A stretch of DNA of 64,000 nucleotides from positions 186,001 through 250,000 of the forward strand of contig NZ_JAIQXX010000001.1 of NCBI RefSeq assembly GCF_021887715.1. The letters are read 5' to 3'. The notes beneath the pieces were generated by a model. It saw only the letters and a program-made list of their open reading frames with translations, was not told the origin of the DNA and searched no databases. Shown here one piece after another: positions 1-8,242 of the stretch. Numbering within the stretch: position 1 is the stretch's first letter; every line of letters starts with the position of its first letter. Both the position numbers and the translations under genes were made by a program. This DNA is from Winogradskyella immobilis (GTDB lineage: Bacteria; Bacteroidota; Bacteroidia; Flavobacteriales; Flavobacteriaceae).

Positions 1-728
1 TATCTCCAGCATTGATTTGGAGAGGACGATCAGGAGCTGCATTTAAAGTAGGTGCTAGTTATGAATCTATTGAAATAGAAAATACACAAGGCCGATTTAT
101 AGAAACAGCAAGTATGTTACCAGCAAGAATCTTTGATGGACAAGATTTCTTAGGAGTTAATGCAATATATTCATATAGAAATAAGGATAACGAAGCCTTT
201 CCTACGTTAGGAATGGAATTTAATTTAGAAGCAGGTTATAAAGCAAATATAGACGAGTCTAATAGTTACGGCTATGTTATACCTTCGCTTGGTTTCGATT
301 ACAAGTTAATACCTAGTGGTCAATTGGTATTAGCAACAAAAGTTAAAGGTCACATTAATATAGGAGACGATTTTGAGTTTTATCAAGCAGCTTCTATTGG
401 CGCTAATAACGGTTTGCGTGGTTATAGAAATGAACGTTTTACAGGTAAAAGAGCATTTTATCAAACTACAGATGTCCGTTTAAATCTAAGGAAAACTAAA
501 ACAGGAATATTACCTTTAAACATTGGTGTTTATGGAGGTTTTGATTACGGGCGTGTATGGATCGATGATGAGTTTGTAGCCAACCCACTTTTTAATTCTG
601 ATACTTGGAACACATCTGTCGGCGGTGGAATTTTTATCAATGCAGCAAATAAAATAACAGGAAATATCTCAGCATTTAGTAGTGATGACGAATTACGATT
701 AGCCTTTGCTTTAGGATTTGGGTTCTAG
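1..728 (+). CDS. Surface-antigen-type outer-membrane barrel protein, C-terminal part (5' truncated by window)
   Basis: The reading frame is already open at base 3 (codons for SPALIWRGR), so the gene starts upstream of the window and only about 240 C-terminal residues are seen. They match the last part of the 1186-residue phosphoesterase-barrel protein at 45127-48687: both share WRGR, YKNKDN/YRNKDN, LVLATK and the RxERFTGK block, and both end in an aromatic residue preceded by alternating hydrophobic strands, as outer-membrane barrels do. It is therefore most likely the barrel half of a paralogous protein. It ends one base before the convergent lipoprotein gene. An internal TTG at 12 is not a plausible start. 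Whether its missing N-terminus carries a phosphoesterase domain cannot be seen. Confidence 0.85.
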   Translation, partial: SPALIWRGRSGAAFKVGASYESIEIENTQGRFIETASMLPARIFDGQDFLGVNAIYSYRNKDNEAFPTLGMEFNLEAGYKANIDESNSYGYVIPSLGFDYKLIPSGQLVLATKVKGHINIGDDFEFYQAASIGANNGLRGYRNERFTGKRAFYQTTDVRLNLRKTKTGILPLNIGVYGGFDYGRVWIDDEFVANPLFNSDTWNTSVGGGIFINAANKITGNISAFSSDDELRLAFALGFGF

Positions 729-729
729 T

Positions 730-1533
730 TTATTTTAATATAAAACTATAAAGATTTCCGCCACCATGTTTGGTTTTTTCATCAGCAATATAGACTTCCG
801 TATTGTTTTTAAAACAAATACTTTCTTTTTGAGATGAGTGCTCGAAAGATAGTTTTTCAATACTTCCAGAGAAAAAATTATCATTTTTAAAATCACGTAA
901 TACCCAGACTTTATTATGGTTTAATAGCATAATAGTTTTACCATCATCACTTATATCAGCAGCAGTTATTAAACTTTTCTTTTCTTTAAAATTGTATTCC
1001 GATACAATTTCAGCAATATGTTCTCCAGCTTTATTCGGAATTTTTAAAACCTTGAATTTTTTAGATTCTTTACTAAATACATAAAAGTGATTTTGAAATA
1101 AAAAGAAGGCCTCAAAATCTTTTGGAGACATATTCTCAGGAAGTTTAAAATGGATAACTTTTGGTATAACAGATTGAGGTGATTGCTCTTCTAATACATT
1201 GATTTTTATAATTGAAAACTGTTTTCGTTTTTTAGCATTGTTTCCAAAATCACCAATATATAGATTGCCTTTAGTATCAGATGTTAAATCTTCCCAATCT
1301 TTATTTTTAGCATTAATATTAATTTCTTTTTCAATTTTACCAATGGTATTTAAACCATATAACGTTGATGCATTACCACTATCATTTAACATCCATATTA
1401 GATCTGAATTAGAAACCGTTTCAATCCCAGAAACTTCATTTAATGTTTTAGGTAAATCTGCTACAACTGTTAAATTTCCAGTGTCGCAACTCATGGTGGC
1501 CAATAATAAAATAGACAATAACCTGTACATCAT
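730..1533 (-). CDS. Predicted lipoprotein with beta-propeller-like (SdiA-regulated-like) fold
   Basis: The 267-residue product begins with a short hydrophobic segment ending in ATMSC, a plausible lipobox, so it is probably a lipidated periplasmic or outer-membrane protein. The body contains repeated strand-rich blocks such as LIWMLNDSGN, NLYIGDFGNN, FYVFSKESK and EVYIADEKTKHGGGNLY, the pattern of a propeller that reads out small motifs of the SdiA-regulated/esterase-like families. No catalytic residues can be assigned. The gene is convergent with the barrel gene on its left and divergent from the flavoprotein on its right. A second Met one codon downstream is an equally good start. Function unknown; the family call is from memory. 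Confidence 0.7.
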   Translation of the reverse strand: MMYRLLSILLLATMSCDTGNLTVVADLPKTLNEVSGIETVSNSDLIWMLNDSGNASTLYGLNTIGKIEKEININAKNKDWEDLTSDTKGNLYIGDFGNNAKKRKQFSIIKINVLEEQSPQSVIPKVIHFKLPENMSPKDFEAFFLFQNHFYVFSKESKKFKVLKIPNKAGEHIAEIVSEYNFKEKKSLITAADISDDGKTIMLLNHNKVWVLRDFKNDNFFSGSIEKLSFEHSSQKESICFKNNTEVYIADEKTKHGGGNLYSFILK

Positions 1534-1706
1534 ATAAAGCGCTTAATTAATGTTAAAAGTACATGATTTTTTTCATTTGAAAATTTATAAAAATAAAAGA
1601 TTATATAGACTAGTAAAGCAGTTGCTGATTTGAAATAAAATTTCATATACATTTATAAATTAAATTTTGTTTCTTACAGAAGAAATTTACGATTAAAGTT
1701 AATTCT

Positions 1707-1728
1707 TCTCAATGTTTATGCATTGAGA
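1707..1728. promoter_or_regulatory. 8-bp inverted repeat upstream of the flavoprotein promoter
   Basis: TCTCAATG and CATTGAGA form a perfect stem around a 6-base loop, seven bases before the -7 element of the next gene. It could be an operator or an RNA hairpin; no regulator is known. Confidence 0.3.
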
Positions 1729-1734
1729 TTTCAA

Positions 1735-1742
1735 TACATTTG
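1735..1742 (+). promoter_or_regulatory. Bacteroidota -7 promoter element TACATTTG
   Basis: Exact match to the TAnnTTTG consensus used by the Bacteroidota primary sigma factor, 30 bases before the ATG of the HI0933-like flavoprotein. No convincing -33 TTG at the usual distance was found. Confidence 0.45.
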
Positions 1743-1771
1743 TCATTCCTTTGAAATCAGGGATCTTATAG

Positions 1772-2980
1772 ATGAAGCAATATAATGTTATAATTATTGG
1801 AGGAGGAGCTGCAGGTTTTTTTGCAGCAATTAATACAGCAGAATTAAATCCATTACTTAAAGTTGCTATTTTAGAACGCGGAAAAGAAGGTTTGCAGAAA
1901 GTTAAAATTTCTGGAGGAGGTCGATGTAACGTAACACATGCTGAGTTTATACCTTCAGAACTAACTCAGAACTATCCAAGAGGCGAAAAAGAATTATTAG
2001 GTCCTTTTCATACGTTTATGACTGGTGATACTATGGCTTGGTTTGAAGCGCGAGGTGTGCCATTAAAGATAGAAGAAGATGGTAGAATTTTTCCTGAATC
2101 TAATTCTTCTCAAACCATTATTGATTGTTTTTTACAAGAAGCACAAAAACATAATGTAGATGTATTATACAGTGAAAATGTAAAAACAATTAAGCCCAAC
2201 ACTTCAGGTTTTAATATAGAAACTACACAATCTGTTTTTAAGTCAGATAAGGTAATTATAGCAACAGGAAGTAGCCCAAAACTATGGAAATTATTAGAAA
2301 CTATAGGTCATAGTATTGTGCCACCTGTACCATCTTTATTTACATTTAATTGTGATGATAAACGAATTAAAGCCATACCAGGAGTAGTTGCAAAACAAGT
2401 TACCGTAAAAGTGTTGGGCACCAATTTAATTTCTAAAGGACCATTATTAATAACACATGTAGGTTTTAGTGCACCATCTATTTTAAAGCTATCAGCTTTT
2501 GGAGCTATAGAATTAGCAAAACGCAATTATAAATTTGATATTGAAATTAATTTTATCGATCGAGATTACAAAAGTTGTTTAGATGACTTAAAAAATCATA
2601 AGCAAGAATTAGCTAAAAAAACCATTTATAAATTTCCTCAGTTTCAATTACCAAAACGTTTGTGGCAACAATTAGTTTTGGCAACAGGATTAGAAGAAGA
2701 TATGCGATGGGCTGAGGTAAATAAAATAGAGATGGAGACTTTAGCAAAACAATTAACAAAGGCTGTTTTTAAGATTGATGGAAAGAGTACATTTAAAGAA
2801 GAATTTGTAACTGCTGGCGGTGTAAACTTAAAGGAGATTAATTTTAAAACGTTTGAAAGCAAGTTAATACCTAACCTGTATTTTGCAGGAGAAGTGATTA
2901 ATGTAGATGCAGTGACAGGTGGATTTAATTTTCAGAATGCTTGGACAGGAGCATATATAGTAGCAAAACATATTTGTTAA
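1772..2980 (+). CDS. HI0933-family NAD(P)/FAD-dependent oxidoreductase (BaiN/YhiN-like)
   Basis: The 402-residue protein starts with a dinucleotide-binding GGGAAGFFAA motif at about residues 10-19, followed by ISGGGRCN near residue 48, the signature of the HI0933/YhiN flavoproteins. A late FAD-contacting block (LYFAGEVINVDAVTGGFN, then AWTGAYIVA) closes the protein, and the length is normal for the family. The physiological substrate of this family is mostly unknown; bile-acid BaiN is the best studied relative. It has its own -7 promoter element and lies alone ahead of the toxin-antitoxin pair. The family call is firm, the reaction is not. Confidence 0.9.
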   Translation: MKQYNVIIIGGGAAGFFAAINTAELNPLLKVAILERGKEGLQKVKISGGGRCNVTHAEFIPSELTQNYPRGEKELLGPFHTFMTGDTMAWFEARGVPLKIEEDGRIFPESNSSQTIIDCFLQEAQKHNVDVLYSENVKTIKPNTSGFNIETTQSVFKSDKVIIATGSSPKLWKLLETIGHSIVPPVPSLFTFNCDDKRIKAIPGVVAKQVTVKVLGTNLISKGPLLITHVGFSAPSILKLSAFGAIELAKRNYKFDIEINFIDRDYKSCLDDLKNHKQELAKKTIYKFPQFQLPKRLWQQLVLATGLEEDMRWAEVNKIEMETLAKQLTKAVFKIDGKSTFKEEFVTAGGVNLKEINFKTFESKLIPNLYFAGEVINVDAVTGGFNFQNAWTGAYIVAKHIC

Positions 2981-3003
2981 TTTAATATATTTTATATATA
3001 TTA

Positions 3004-3024
3004 GTTATATAAAATCTATATAAC
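3004..3024. promoter_or_regulatory. Inverted repeat abutting the antitoxin start codon, candidate autoregulatory operator
   Basis: GTTATAT and ATATAAC form a perfect 7-bp inverted repeat with a 7-base spacer, ending at the base before the antitoxin ATG. Ribbon-helix-helix antitoxins commonly repress their own operon through such sites. The surrounding DNA is very AT-rich, so chance cannot be excluded. Confidence 0.45.
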
Positions 3025-3270
3025 ATGGGAAAAACAAAAAAACTTATAGAATTAGACGATAGGGCTATCGCTATTTTAGAAAAACAAGCAAAACTTCAGA
3101 AACGTTCTCTTAAAAACTATATAGAATATACTTTAGAAGACGAAGCTTTGCGTTTTAGTGAACCTTCAGAAGCCTATAAAAAGATGATGGATGACATGAT
3201 TAAACGCGACGAAAATGGTACTCTAGAAACAACATCATGGGAGAGTATAAAAGCGAAATATGGAAGATAG
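3025..3270 (+). CDS. RHH-type antitoxin of a type II toxin-antitoxin pair
   Basis: The 81-residue protein has an N-terminal block (KKLIELDDRAIAILEKQAK) that looks like a ribbon-helix-helix DNA-binding strand followed by two helices, and an acidic, flexible C-terminal half ending in WESIKAKYGR that would wrap the toxin. The size and the 11-base overlap with the downstream ParE-like gene are typical of antitoxin-first type II modules. A perfect inverted repeat directly abuts its start codon, which fits autoregulation. The general class is secure; the exact antitoxin family is not assigned. Confidence 0.8.
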   Translation: MGKTKKLIELDDRAIAILEKQAKLQKRSLKNYIEYTLEDEALRFSEPSEAYKKMMDDMIKRDENGTLETTSWESIKAKYGR

Positions 3271-3532
3271 ATTTGTCGAGTTTTCGAATGAAGCAGAATT
3301 AGAATTTCATAAAGTAAAATGCTATATGGATTATATCGGAAAATCTGAAGAATTTTGGAAAGAAGTCAACCAGCAAATTGAATATATTAGACAATATCCA
3401 GAAGCTTTTCAAGTTCGTTACAAAATGATAAGAATCGTATTTCTTAAAAAATTTGATTATTCAATTCATTACACAATAAAATCAAAAGGAATAGTTGTTT
3501 ATAGATTTTTACAAAAATCCCAAGAGTTTTAG
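3260..3532 (+). CDS. ParE/RelE-superfamily toxin
   Basis: The 90-residue protein has the compact order of the ParE/RelE fold: an N-terminal strand, two helices (EAELEFHKVKCYMDYIG, then FWKEVNQQIEYIRQYP) and a strand-rich end (QVRYKMIRIVFLKKFDYSIHY, then GIVVYRFL). PEAFQVRYKMIRIVFLKKF resembles the PexxxxxxxxxRxxxxxxF segment of ParE-like toxins. It overlaps the antitoxin by 11 bases and is followed three bases later by the DUF1697 gene. Whether it poisons gyrase (ParE) or cleaves ribosome-bound mRNA (RelE) cannot be decided from sequence. Confidence 0.8.
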   Translation: MEDRFVEFSNEAELEFHKVKCYMDYIGKSEEFWKEVNQQIEYIRQYPEAFQVRYKMIRIVFLKKFDYSIHYTIKSKGIVVYRFLQKSQEF

Positions 3533-3535
3533 AAG

Positions 3536-4066
3536 ATGGAGATATACATAGCTTTGTTAAGAGGAATAAATGTCGGTGGTCATAGAAAAATACCTATGGC
3601 AGATTTACGCGGTTTGCTTACAAAAATGGGTTTTAATAATGTGCAAACTTATATTCAAAGTGGTAATGTAATCTTTCAATCTTCTAAAGACACTAAAACG
3701 TTAGAGATAACAATTAAACAAGCAATTGCAAATCGTTTTGGGTTTGATGTGCCTGTTATAGTAAAAACGAGAGCAGATATAAAAACAATTTTTGATAATT
3801 GTCCGTTTCCTGAAACTAAAAAAACAAACAGTTATTACACATTGTTAAGTCACCAACCAGATATTGATTTAGTGAAAATAGCCTCAGAAAAAACGTACCC
3901 TAACGAAGAATACCAAATATTAAATGATTGTATTTATTTCTACGCGGAAAAAGGCTATGGAAATGCAAAGTTTAATTTGAACTGGTTTGAAAAAACGTTG
4001 AATGTAAATGCTACAGCCAGAAACTATAAAACAATGTTGAAGTTATTATCTTTGTCCGAGAATTAA
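3536..4066 (+). CDS. DUF1697 family protein
   Basis: The 176-residue product opens with YIALLRGINVGGHRKIPMADLR and continues with VQTYIQSGNVIF, both hallmark blocks of the DUF1697 family, and ends with ATARNYKTMLKL, another conserved stretch. The length matches the family norm of about 175-180 residues. The molecular function of DUF1697 is not established. It is separated from the toxin gene by only three bases and from mvaD by four, so it is probably co-transcribed with one or both. Confidence 0.9.
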   Translation: MEIYIALLRGINVGGHRKIPMADLRGLLTKMGFNNVQTYIQSGNVIFQSSKDTKTLEITIKQAIANRFGFDVPVIVKTRADIKTIFDNCPFPETKKTNSYYTLLSHQPDIDLVKIASEKTYPNEEYQILNDCIYFYAEKGYGNAKFNLNWFEKTLNVNATARNYKTMLKLLSLSEN

Positions 4067-4070
4067 AGCT

Positions 4071-5150
4071 ATGACAGAGTCAGATTTTATCATAAAAAAT
4101 TACAATGCCAATTTAGAAAAAGGTTCAGTAAAATGGGCTTCTCCAAGTAATATTGCTTTAGTGAAATATTGGGGAAAAAAGAAAAATCAAATTCCTGAAA
4201 ATCCTTCAATTAGTTTTACGCTAAGTGAATGTAAAACGATTACAGAAGTTACATTTTCTAAGAAAGAGAATGCTAACTTTAGTTTTGATGTTATTTTTGA
4301 AGGTGAAAATAATGAAGCGTTTAAACCAAAAATTCAAACGTTTTTTGAGCGTATTGAAGTCTATATGCCTTTTTTAAGAGATTATCATTTTAAGATAGAG
4401 ACTTCTAATACATTTCCGCACAGTTCAGGTATTGCTTCTTCAGCCTCTGGCATGAGTGCTTTGGCATTGTGCCTAATGAGTATAGAACAAGAACTCTCTT
4501 CAAGTAAAATTGAAAAACCTTATTTCAATCAAAAAGCATCATTTTTGGCACGTTTAGGTTCTGGTAGCGCATGTAGAAGTATAGAAGGTGAACTTGTGGT
4601 TTGGGGACAAAATGAAAGTACGGATAGTTCTGATTTATATGGTGTAAAGTATGAAGGTGAAATTCATTCTAATTTTAAAAACTACCAAGACACCATCTTG
4701 TTAGTTGATAAAGGAGAAAAGCAGGTGAGTAGTACAGTAGGTCATAATTTAATGTATGGACATCCATTTGCCGAAGAACGTTTTAAGCAAGCGCATACTA
4801 ATCTTGATGTATTGAAAAATGCATTGACAATGGGAGATTTTAAAACATTTATAAGTGTCGTTGAAAGCGAAGCGTTAACACTTCATGCCATGATGATGAC
4901 AAGTAATCCTTATTTTATTTTAATGAAACCCAATACACTACAAATTATTAATAAAATATGGGAGTATAGAAAGCAAACAGCATCTAATGTTTGCTTTACA
5001 TTAGATGCTGGAGCTAATGTACATGTGCTATACCCAAAAAGCGAAACAAATAGTGTGTTACAATTTATAAAAACAGAATTGGTAGAATATTGCCAAAATC
5101 AACATTTTATTTGTGATCAAATTGGTTTTGGAGCAAACCAAATCCTATAA
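4071..5150 (+). CDS. mvaD: Diphosphomevalonate decarboxylase
   Basis: This GHMP-superfamily enzyme converts mevalonate diphosphate to isopentenyl diphosphate with ATP, the last step of the mevalonate pathway in the cytosol. The 359-residue sequence shows the family signature: ALVKYWGKK near residue 30, PENPSISFTL, the phosphate-binding FPHSSGIASSASG loop at about 115-127, GSGSACRSIEGELVVW and the C-terminal LDAGANVHVL with the expected catalytic Asp at about residue 312. It is followed by a mevalonate kinase-like gene and a UbiA prenyltransferase, so the locus is devoted to isoprenoids. The N-terminal extension before KWASPSN is slightly long but not unusual. Confidence 0.95.
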   Translation: MTESDFIIKNYNANLEKGSVKWASPSNIALVKYWGKKKNQIPENPSISFTLSECKTITEVTFSKKENANFSFDVIFEGENNEAFKPKIQTFFERIEVYMPFLRDYHFKIETSNTFPHSSGIASSASGMSALALCLMSIEQELSSSKIEKPYFNQKASFLARLGSGSACRSIEGELVVWGQNESTDSSDLYGVKYEGEIHSNFKNYQDTILLVDKGEKQVSSTVGHNLMYGHPFAEERFKQAHTNLDVLKNALTMGDFKTFISVVESEALTLHAMMMTSNPYFILMKPNTLQIINKIWEYRKQTASNVCFTLDAGANVHVLYPKSETNSVLQFIKTELVEYCQNQHFICDQIGFGANQIL

Positions 5151-5158
5151 ATAATACG

Positions 5159-5166
5159 TATATTTG
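5159..5166 (+). promoter_or_regulatory. Bacteroidota -7 promoter element TATATTTG
   Basis: Exact TAnnTTTG match in the 62-base gap between mvaD and the mevalonate kinase gene, suggesting that the kinase and the genes after it have their own promoter. Confidence 0.4.
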
Positions 5167-5212
5167 TATAATAACTAACTGTAAATAGTTAACTGAAATA
5201 GTAGAGCAAAGT

Positions 5213-6142
5213 ATGAAAGGACCACTTTTTTATTCAAAAATATTATTATTTGGAGAGTACGGAATAATCAAAGATTCTAAAGGCCTTTCCATTCCATATA
5301 ATTCTTATAATGGCGCCTTAAAGTTAGATGAAAATGTATCAGATGAAGCCTTAAAATCTAATGAGAGTTTAAAGCGCTTTGCTGAATATCTACAAACTAT
5401 CGATAAAAACTTAGTGACTTTTGATATAGAGTGCTTACTACGTGATGTTAATTCAGGGATGTATTTTGATTCTTGTATACCTCAAGGTTATGGTGTTGGT
5501 AGTAGCGGAGCTTTAGTTGCTGCTATTTATGATAAATATGCATCAAGTAAAATTACAGTTTTAGAAAATTTAACCAGAGAAAAACTACTGAAGTTAAAAG
5601 CAATTTTTTCTGAAATGGAATCGTTTTTCCATGGTAAATCTTCAGGATTAGATCCATTAAATAGTTATTTAAGTCTTCCTATTTTAATCAATTCAAAAGA
5701 TAATATTGAAGCAACTGGTATTCCATCTCAAGGAACAGAAGGGAAAAGAGCTGTATTTTTATTAGATAGTGGAATTATTGGAGAAACAGCGCCAATGGTT
5801 CGTATTTTTATGGAAAACATGAAGCAAGAAGGCTTTAGAAGTATGCTTAAAGATCAGTTTATTAAACATACAGATGCTTGTGTAGAAGATTTTCTTAAAG
5901 GAGATATTAAATCGTTATTTAAAAATACAAAGCAATTATCTAAAGTGGTTTTAAATCATTTTAAACCAATGATTCCCTCGCAATTTCATGAACTTTGGAA
6001 AAACGGTATAGAAACCAATGACTATTATTTAAAGTTATGTGGCTCTGGTGGTGGAGGTTATATTTTAGGTTTTACCGAAAATATAGATAAAGCACAAGAG
6101 GCTTTAAAAAACCACAAATTAGAAGTGGTTTATAATTTTTAG
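5213..6142 (+). CDS. GHMP kinase, mevalonate kinase type
   Basis: The 309-residue protein has the three GHMP kinase motifs: an N-terminal KILLFGEYGII block, the ATP-binding PQGYGVGSSGA loop at residues 90-100, and the C-terminal LCGSGGGGYILGF glycine motif. FHGKSSGLDPL resembles the conserved HxxxSGxDP segment of mevalonate kinases. Mevalonate kinase phosphorylates mevalonate with ATP. Its position between mvaD and a UbiA prenyltransferase supports this role, although phosphomevalonate kinase cannot be excluded from motifs alone. No third kinase gene is in the window, so the remaining pathway genes must lie elsewhere. Confidence 0.88.
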   Translation: MKGPLFYSKILLFGEYGIIKDSKGLSIPYNSYNGALKLDENVSDEALKSNESLKRFAEYLQTIDKNLVTFDIECLLRDVNSGMYFDSCIPQGYGVGSSGALVAAIYDKYASSKITVLENLTREKLLKLKAIFSEMESFFHGKSSGLDPLNSYLSLPILINSKDNIEATGIPSQGTEGKRAVFLLDSGIIGETAPMVRIFMENMKQEGFRSMLKDQFIKHTDACVEDFLKGDIKSLFKNTKQLSKVVLNHFKPMIPSQFHELWKNGIETNDYYLKLCGSGGGGYILGFTENIDKAQEALKNHKLEVVYNF

Positions 6143-6193
6143 CTTTAATTATTCTAAGTTCATTTTAGAATAGATTTCATTAAAATTTAGTTT

Positions 6194-7096
6194 ATGTTAT
6201 CGAGACAACAGAAACATATTGCACTAAAGTTTTTTAGTTTGTTTTCTGTCGTTAGAGGCTACAATATACTTATTGTCGTTATTGCGCAATATTTAGCTTC
6301 GGTATACATTTTTGCTCACGACATACAACTAAAATCTGTATTGTTTGATATAAACCTATTAATGCTTGTTTTGGCATCTTCGGCAACTATAGCAGCAGGT
6401 TATATTATTAATAATTTTTACGATTCTGAAAAAGATCTTATTAATAGACCAAATAAAACAATGCTAGATCGTTTGGTAAGTCAGAATACCAAGTTGTCCT
6501 TTTATTTTAGCTTAAATTTTTTAGCAGTCATTTTTGCAAGTTATGTGTCATTTAGAGCAGTGCTGTTTTTTGCAGTATATATTTTTGCGATTTGGTTGTA
6601 TTCTCACAAATTGAAAAAACAACCAATAACAGGAAATTTAGTTTCTGCGATCTTAACAGTAACTCCATTTTTTGCCATCTTTATTTATTATAAAAATTTT
6701 GAAGCTGTTATTTTTATGCATGCGTTATTTTTATTTCTTCTAATTTCTATGAGAGAACTTACCAAAGATTTAGAGAATATTAAAGGAGATTTAGCACTCA
6801 ATTATAGAACTATACCTGTAGTTTATGGAGTAAAACTTTCAAAATTAATGCTTGTTGTTTTAAGTTTTACAACTATAATTTCTGGTTTTATTTTAATTTT
6901 CTATTACGAGATCGGTCATATGTATTACTTCTTTTATCTCAGTGTAATGTTATTACTGATTTTTCTACTATTACTCAGTAAATCTAAAACCAAAACACAA
7001 TACCTCTTACTACATAATATGCTTAAATTTATTATTGTGGCAGGAGTTTTTTCAATATTATTAATTGATATTAATCTTGTATTAAACCGAATATAA
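6194..7096 (+). CDS. UbiA-family prenyltransferase (geranylgeranylglycerol-phosphate geranylgeranyltransferase-like)
   Basis: The 300-residue protein is strongly hydrophobic, with about eight or nine predicted membrane helices. It carries the two Mg-diphosphate-binding motifs of UbiA enzymes: INNFYDSEKDLINRP near residue 75 and DLENIKGDLALNYRTIPVVYG near residue 200. Family members transfer a prenyl chain to an aromatic or glycerol-phosphate acceptor in the inner membrane; in Bacteroidota this type is often annotated as geranylgeranylglycerol-phosphate geranylgeranyltransferase, but the acceptor is unproven. Its stop codon overlaps the start of the nitrilase gene by one base, so the two are translationally coupled. 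Confidence 0.88.
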   Translation: MLSRQQKHIALKFFSLFSVVRGYNILIVVIAQYLASVYIFAHDIQLKSVLFDINLLMLVLASSATIAAGYIINNFYDSEKDLINRPNKTMLDRLVSQNTKLSFYFSLNFLAVIFASYVSFRAVLFFAVYIFAIWLYSHKLKKQPITGNLVSAILTVTPFFAIFIYYKNFEAVIFMHALFLFLLISMRELTKDLENIKGDLALNYRTIPVVYGVKLSKLMLVVLSFTTIISGFILIFYYEIGHMYYFFYLSVMLLLIFLLLLSKSKTKTQYLLLHNMLKFIIVAGVFSILLIDINLVLNRI

Positions 7097-8043
7097 TGGA
7101 TACCACTTTAAAGATTGCAATGGCACAAATCTCACCTGTATGGTTAGACAAAAAAGAGACTTTAAAAAAAATTGAAAACTCAATCATTGATGCCGCAAGA
7201 GAAAATGCAGAACTCATCGTTTTTGGAGAAGCTCTATTGCCAGGTTATCCGTTTTGGTTGGCACTAACAGGAGGTGCAGAATGGAATAAAGATGTAAATA
7301 AAGACATCCATGCACATTATGTGAGTAATTCGGTTTGTATAGAAAAAGGAGATTTAACTTCGGTTTGCGAACTTGCTAAAACACATAAAATAGCTGTTTA
7401 CTTAGGTATTATGGAACGTCCAACAGATCGTGGTGGTCATAGTATCTATGCTTCTTTAGTTTATATCAATGAAAATGGAGAGGTAAAATCTGTACATCGA
7501 AAATTACAGCCTACATACGACGAACGATTAACTTGGGCTCCTGGAGATGGAAACGGACTAAAAGTACATCCTTTAAAAGCATTTACGGCAGGAGGACTAA
7601 ATTGTTGGGAAAACTGGATGCCATTACCAAGAACAGCGTTATATGGATTGGGAGAAAATTTGCATATTGCAGTTTGGCCAGGTAATTTGGTAAATACAAA
7701 AGATATTACACGTTTCATTGCAAGAGAATCGAGATCTTACGTTGTTTCTGTATCGAGTTTAATGACCACATCAGATTTTCCATCGCATACACCGCATTTA
7801 GATGCTATTCTTAAAAATGCTCCAGAGACATTAGCTAATGGTGGTAGTTGTATTGCTGGTCCTGATGGAGAATGGGTTGTTGAGCCTATAATTAATGAAG
7901 AAGGTTTAATATATCAGACCATAGATTTTAATAATGTATTAAGAGAACGTCAAAATTTTGATGCTGTAGGTCATTATTCTCGTCCAGATGTAACTAAACT
8001 TACTGTAAATACTGAACGTCAAAGTACCGTTGAGTTTAAATAG
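7096..8043 (+). CDS. Nitrilase-superfamily carbon-nitrogen hydrolase
   Basis: The 315-residue protein has the nitrilase catalytic set: Glu45 in FGEALLPGYPFW, Lys136 in HRKLQPTYDE (with Glu143) and the nucleophile Cys170 in GGLNCWENWMPL. The LNCWENW sequence and the length point to true aliphatic or aryl nitrilases (nitrile to acid plus ammonia) rather than to amidases or carbamoylases. No signal peptide is visible, so it is cytoplasmic. It overlaps the UbiA gene by one base; the link to isoprenoid genes is probably only transcriptional. A long hairpin-forming repeat lies directly downstream. Confidence 0.92.
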   Translation: MDTTLKIAMAQISPVWLDKKETLKKIENSIIDAARENAELIVFGEALLPGYPFWLALTGGAEWNKDVNKDIHAHYVSNSVCIEKGDLTSVCELAKTHKIAVYLGIMERPTDRGGHSIYASLVYINENGEVKSVHRKLQPTYDERLTWAPGDGNGLKVHPLKAFTAGGLNCWENWMPLPRTALYGLGENLHIAVWPGNLVNTKDITRFIARESRSYVVSVSSLMTTSDFPSHTPHLDAILKNAPETLANGGSCIAGPDGEWVVEPIINEEGLIYQTIDFNNVLRERQNFDAVGHYSRPDVTKLTVNTERQSTVEFK

Positions 8044-8058
8044 AAATATAATCAAATA

Positions 8059-8140
8059 ATCCTGCAAGGTTTCTAAAACCTTGTAGGTATAGTATTTAAA
8101 AAGATTCTATACCTACAAAGTCGGTAAGACCTTGCAGGAT
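8059..8140. repeat. Long two-block inverted repeat (hairpin) in intergenic DNA
   Basis: ATCCTGCAAGGT at 8059-8070 is perfectly complementary to 8129-8140, and TTGTAGGTATAG at 8081-8092 is perfectly complementary to 8107-8118. Between them lie mismatched blocks of about ten bases and a 14-base AT-rich loop. Each arm also contains the related words CCTGCAAGGTTT and ACCTTGTAGG. It follows the nitrilase stop codon by 15 bases. It may act as a terminator or be a copy of a dispersed palindromic element; such CTGCAAGG-type palindromes occur in other flavobacteria by my recollection. Confidence 0.7.
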
Positions 8141-8220
8141 ATAAATTTACTCTAAGTTAACCGTAAATAGAGAGTGATAAACTACTGTGGAATTTAAATA
8201 GTTAATGTAAACTATTCTTC

Positions 8221-8228
8221 TACCTTTG
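8221..8228 (+). promoter_or_regulatory. Bacteroidota -7 promoter element TACCTTTG
   Basis: Exact TAnnTTTG match 14 bases before the ATG at 8243, indicating a very short leader for the pseudouridine synthase-like gene and arguing against a start further upstream. Confidence 0.55.
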
Positions 8229-8242
8229 CAAAAAAATAAGTG

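Noticed and set aside
1199..1537. Plus-strand frame of 112 codons antisense to the propeller-like lipoprotein
   Set aside because: It lies within a well-supported minus-strand gene with a lipoprotein signal and has no recognisable domain, so it is a shadow frame.
6150..6172. TATTCTAA/TTAGAATA hairpin after the mevalonate kinase gene
   Set aside because: The 8-bp AT-rich stem has no following T run, so it is too weak to call a terminator.
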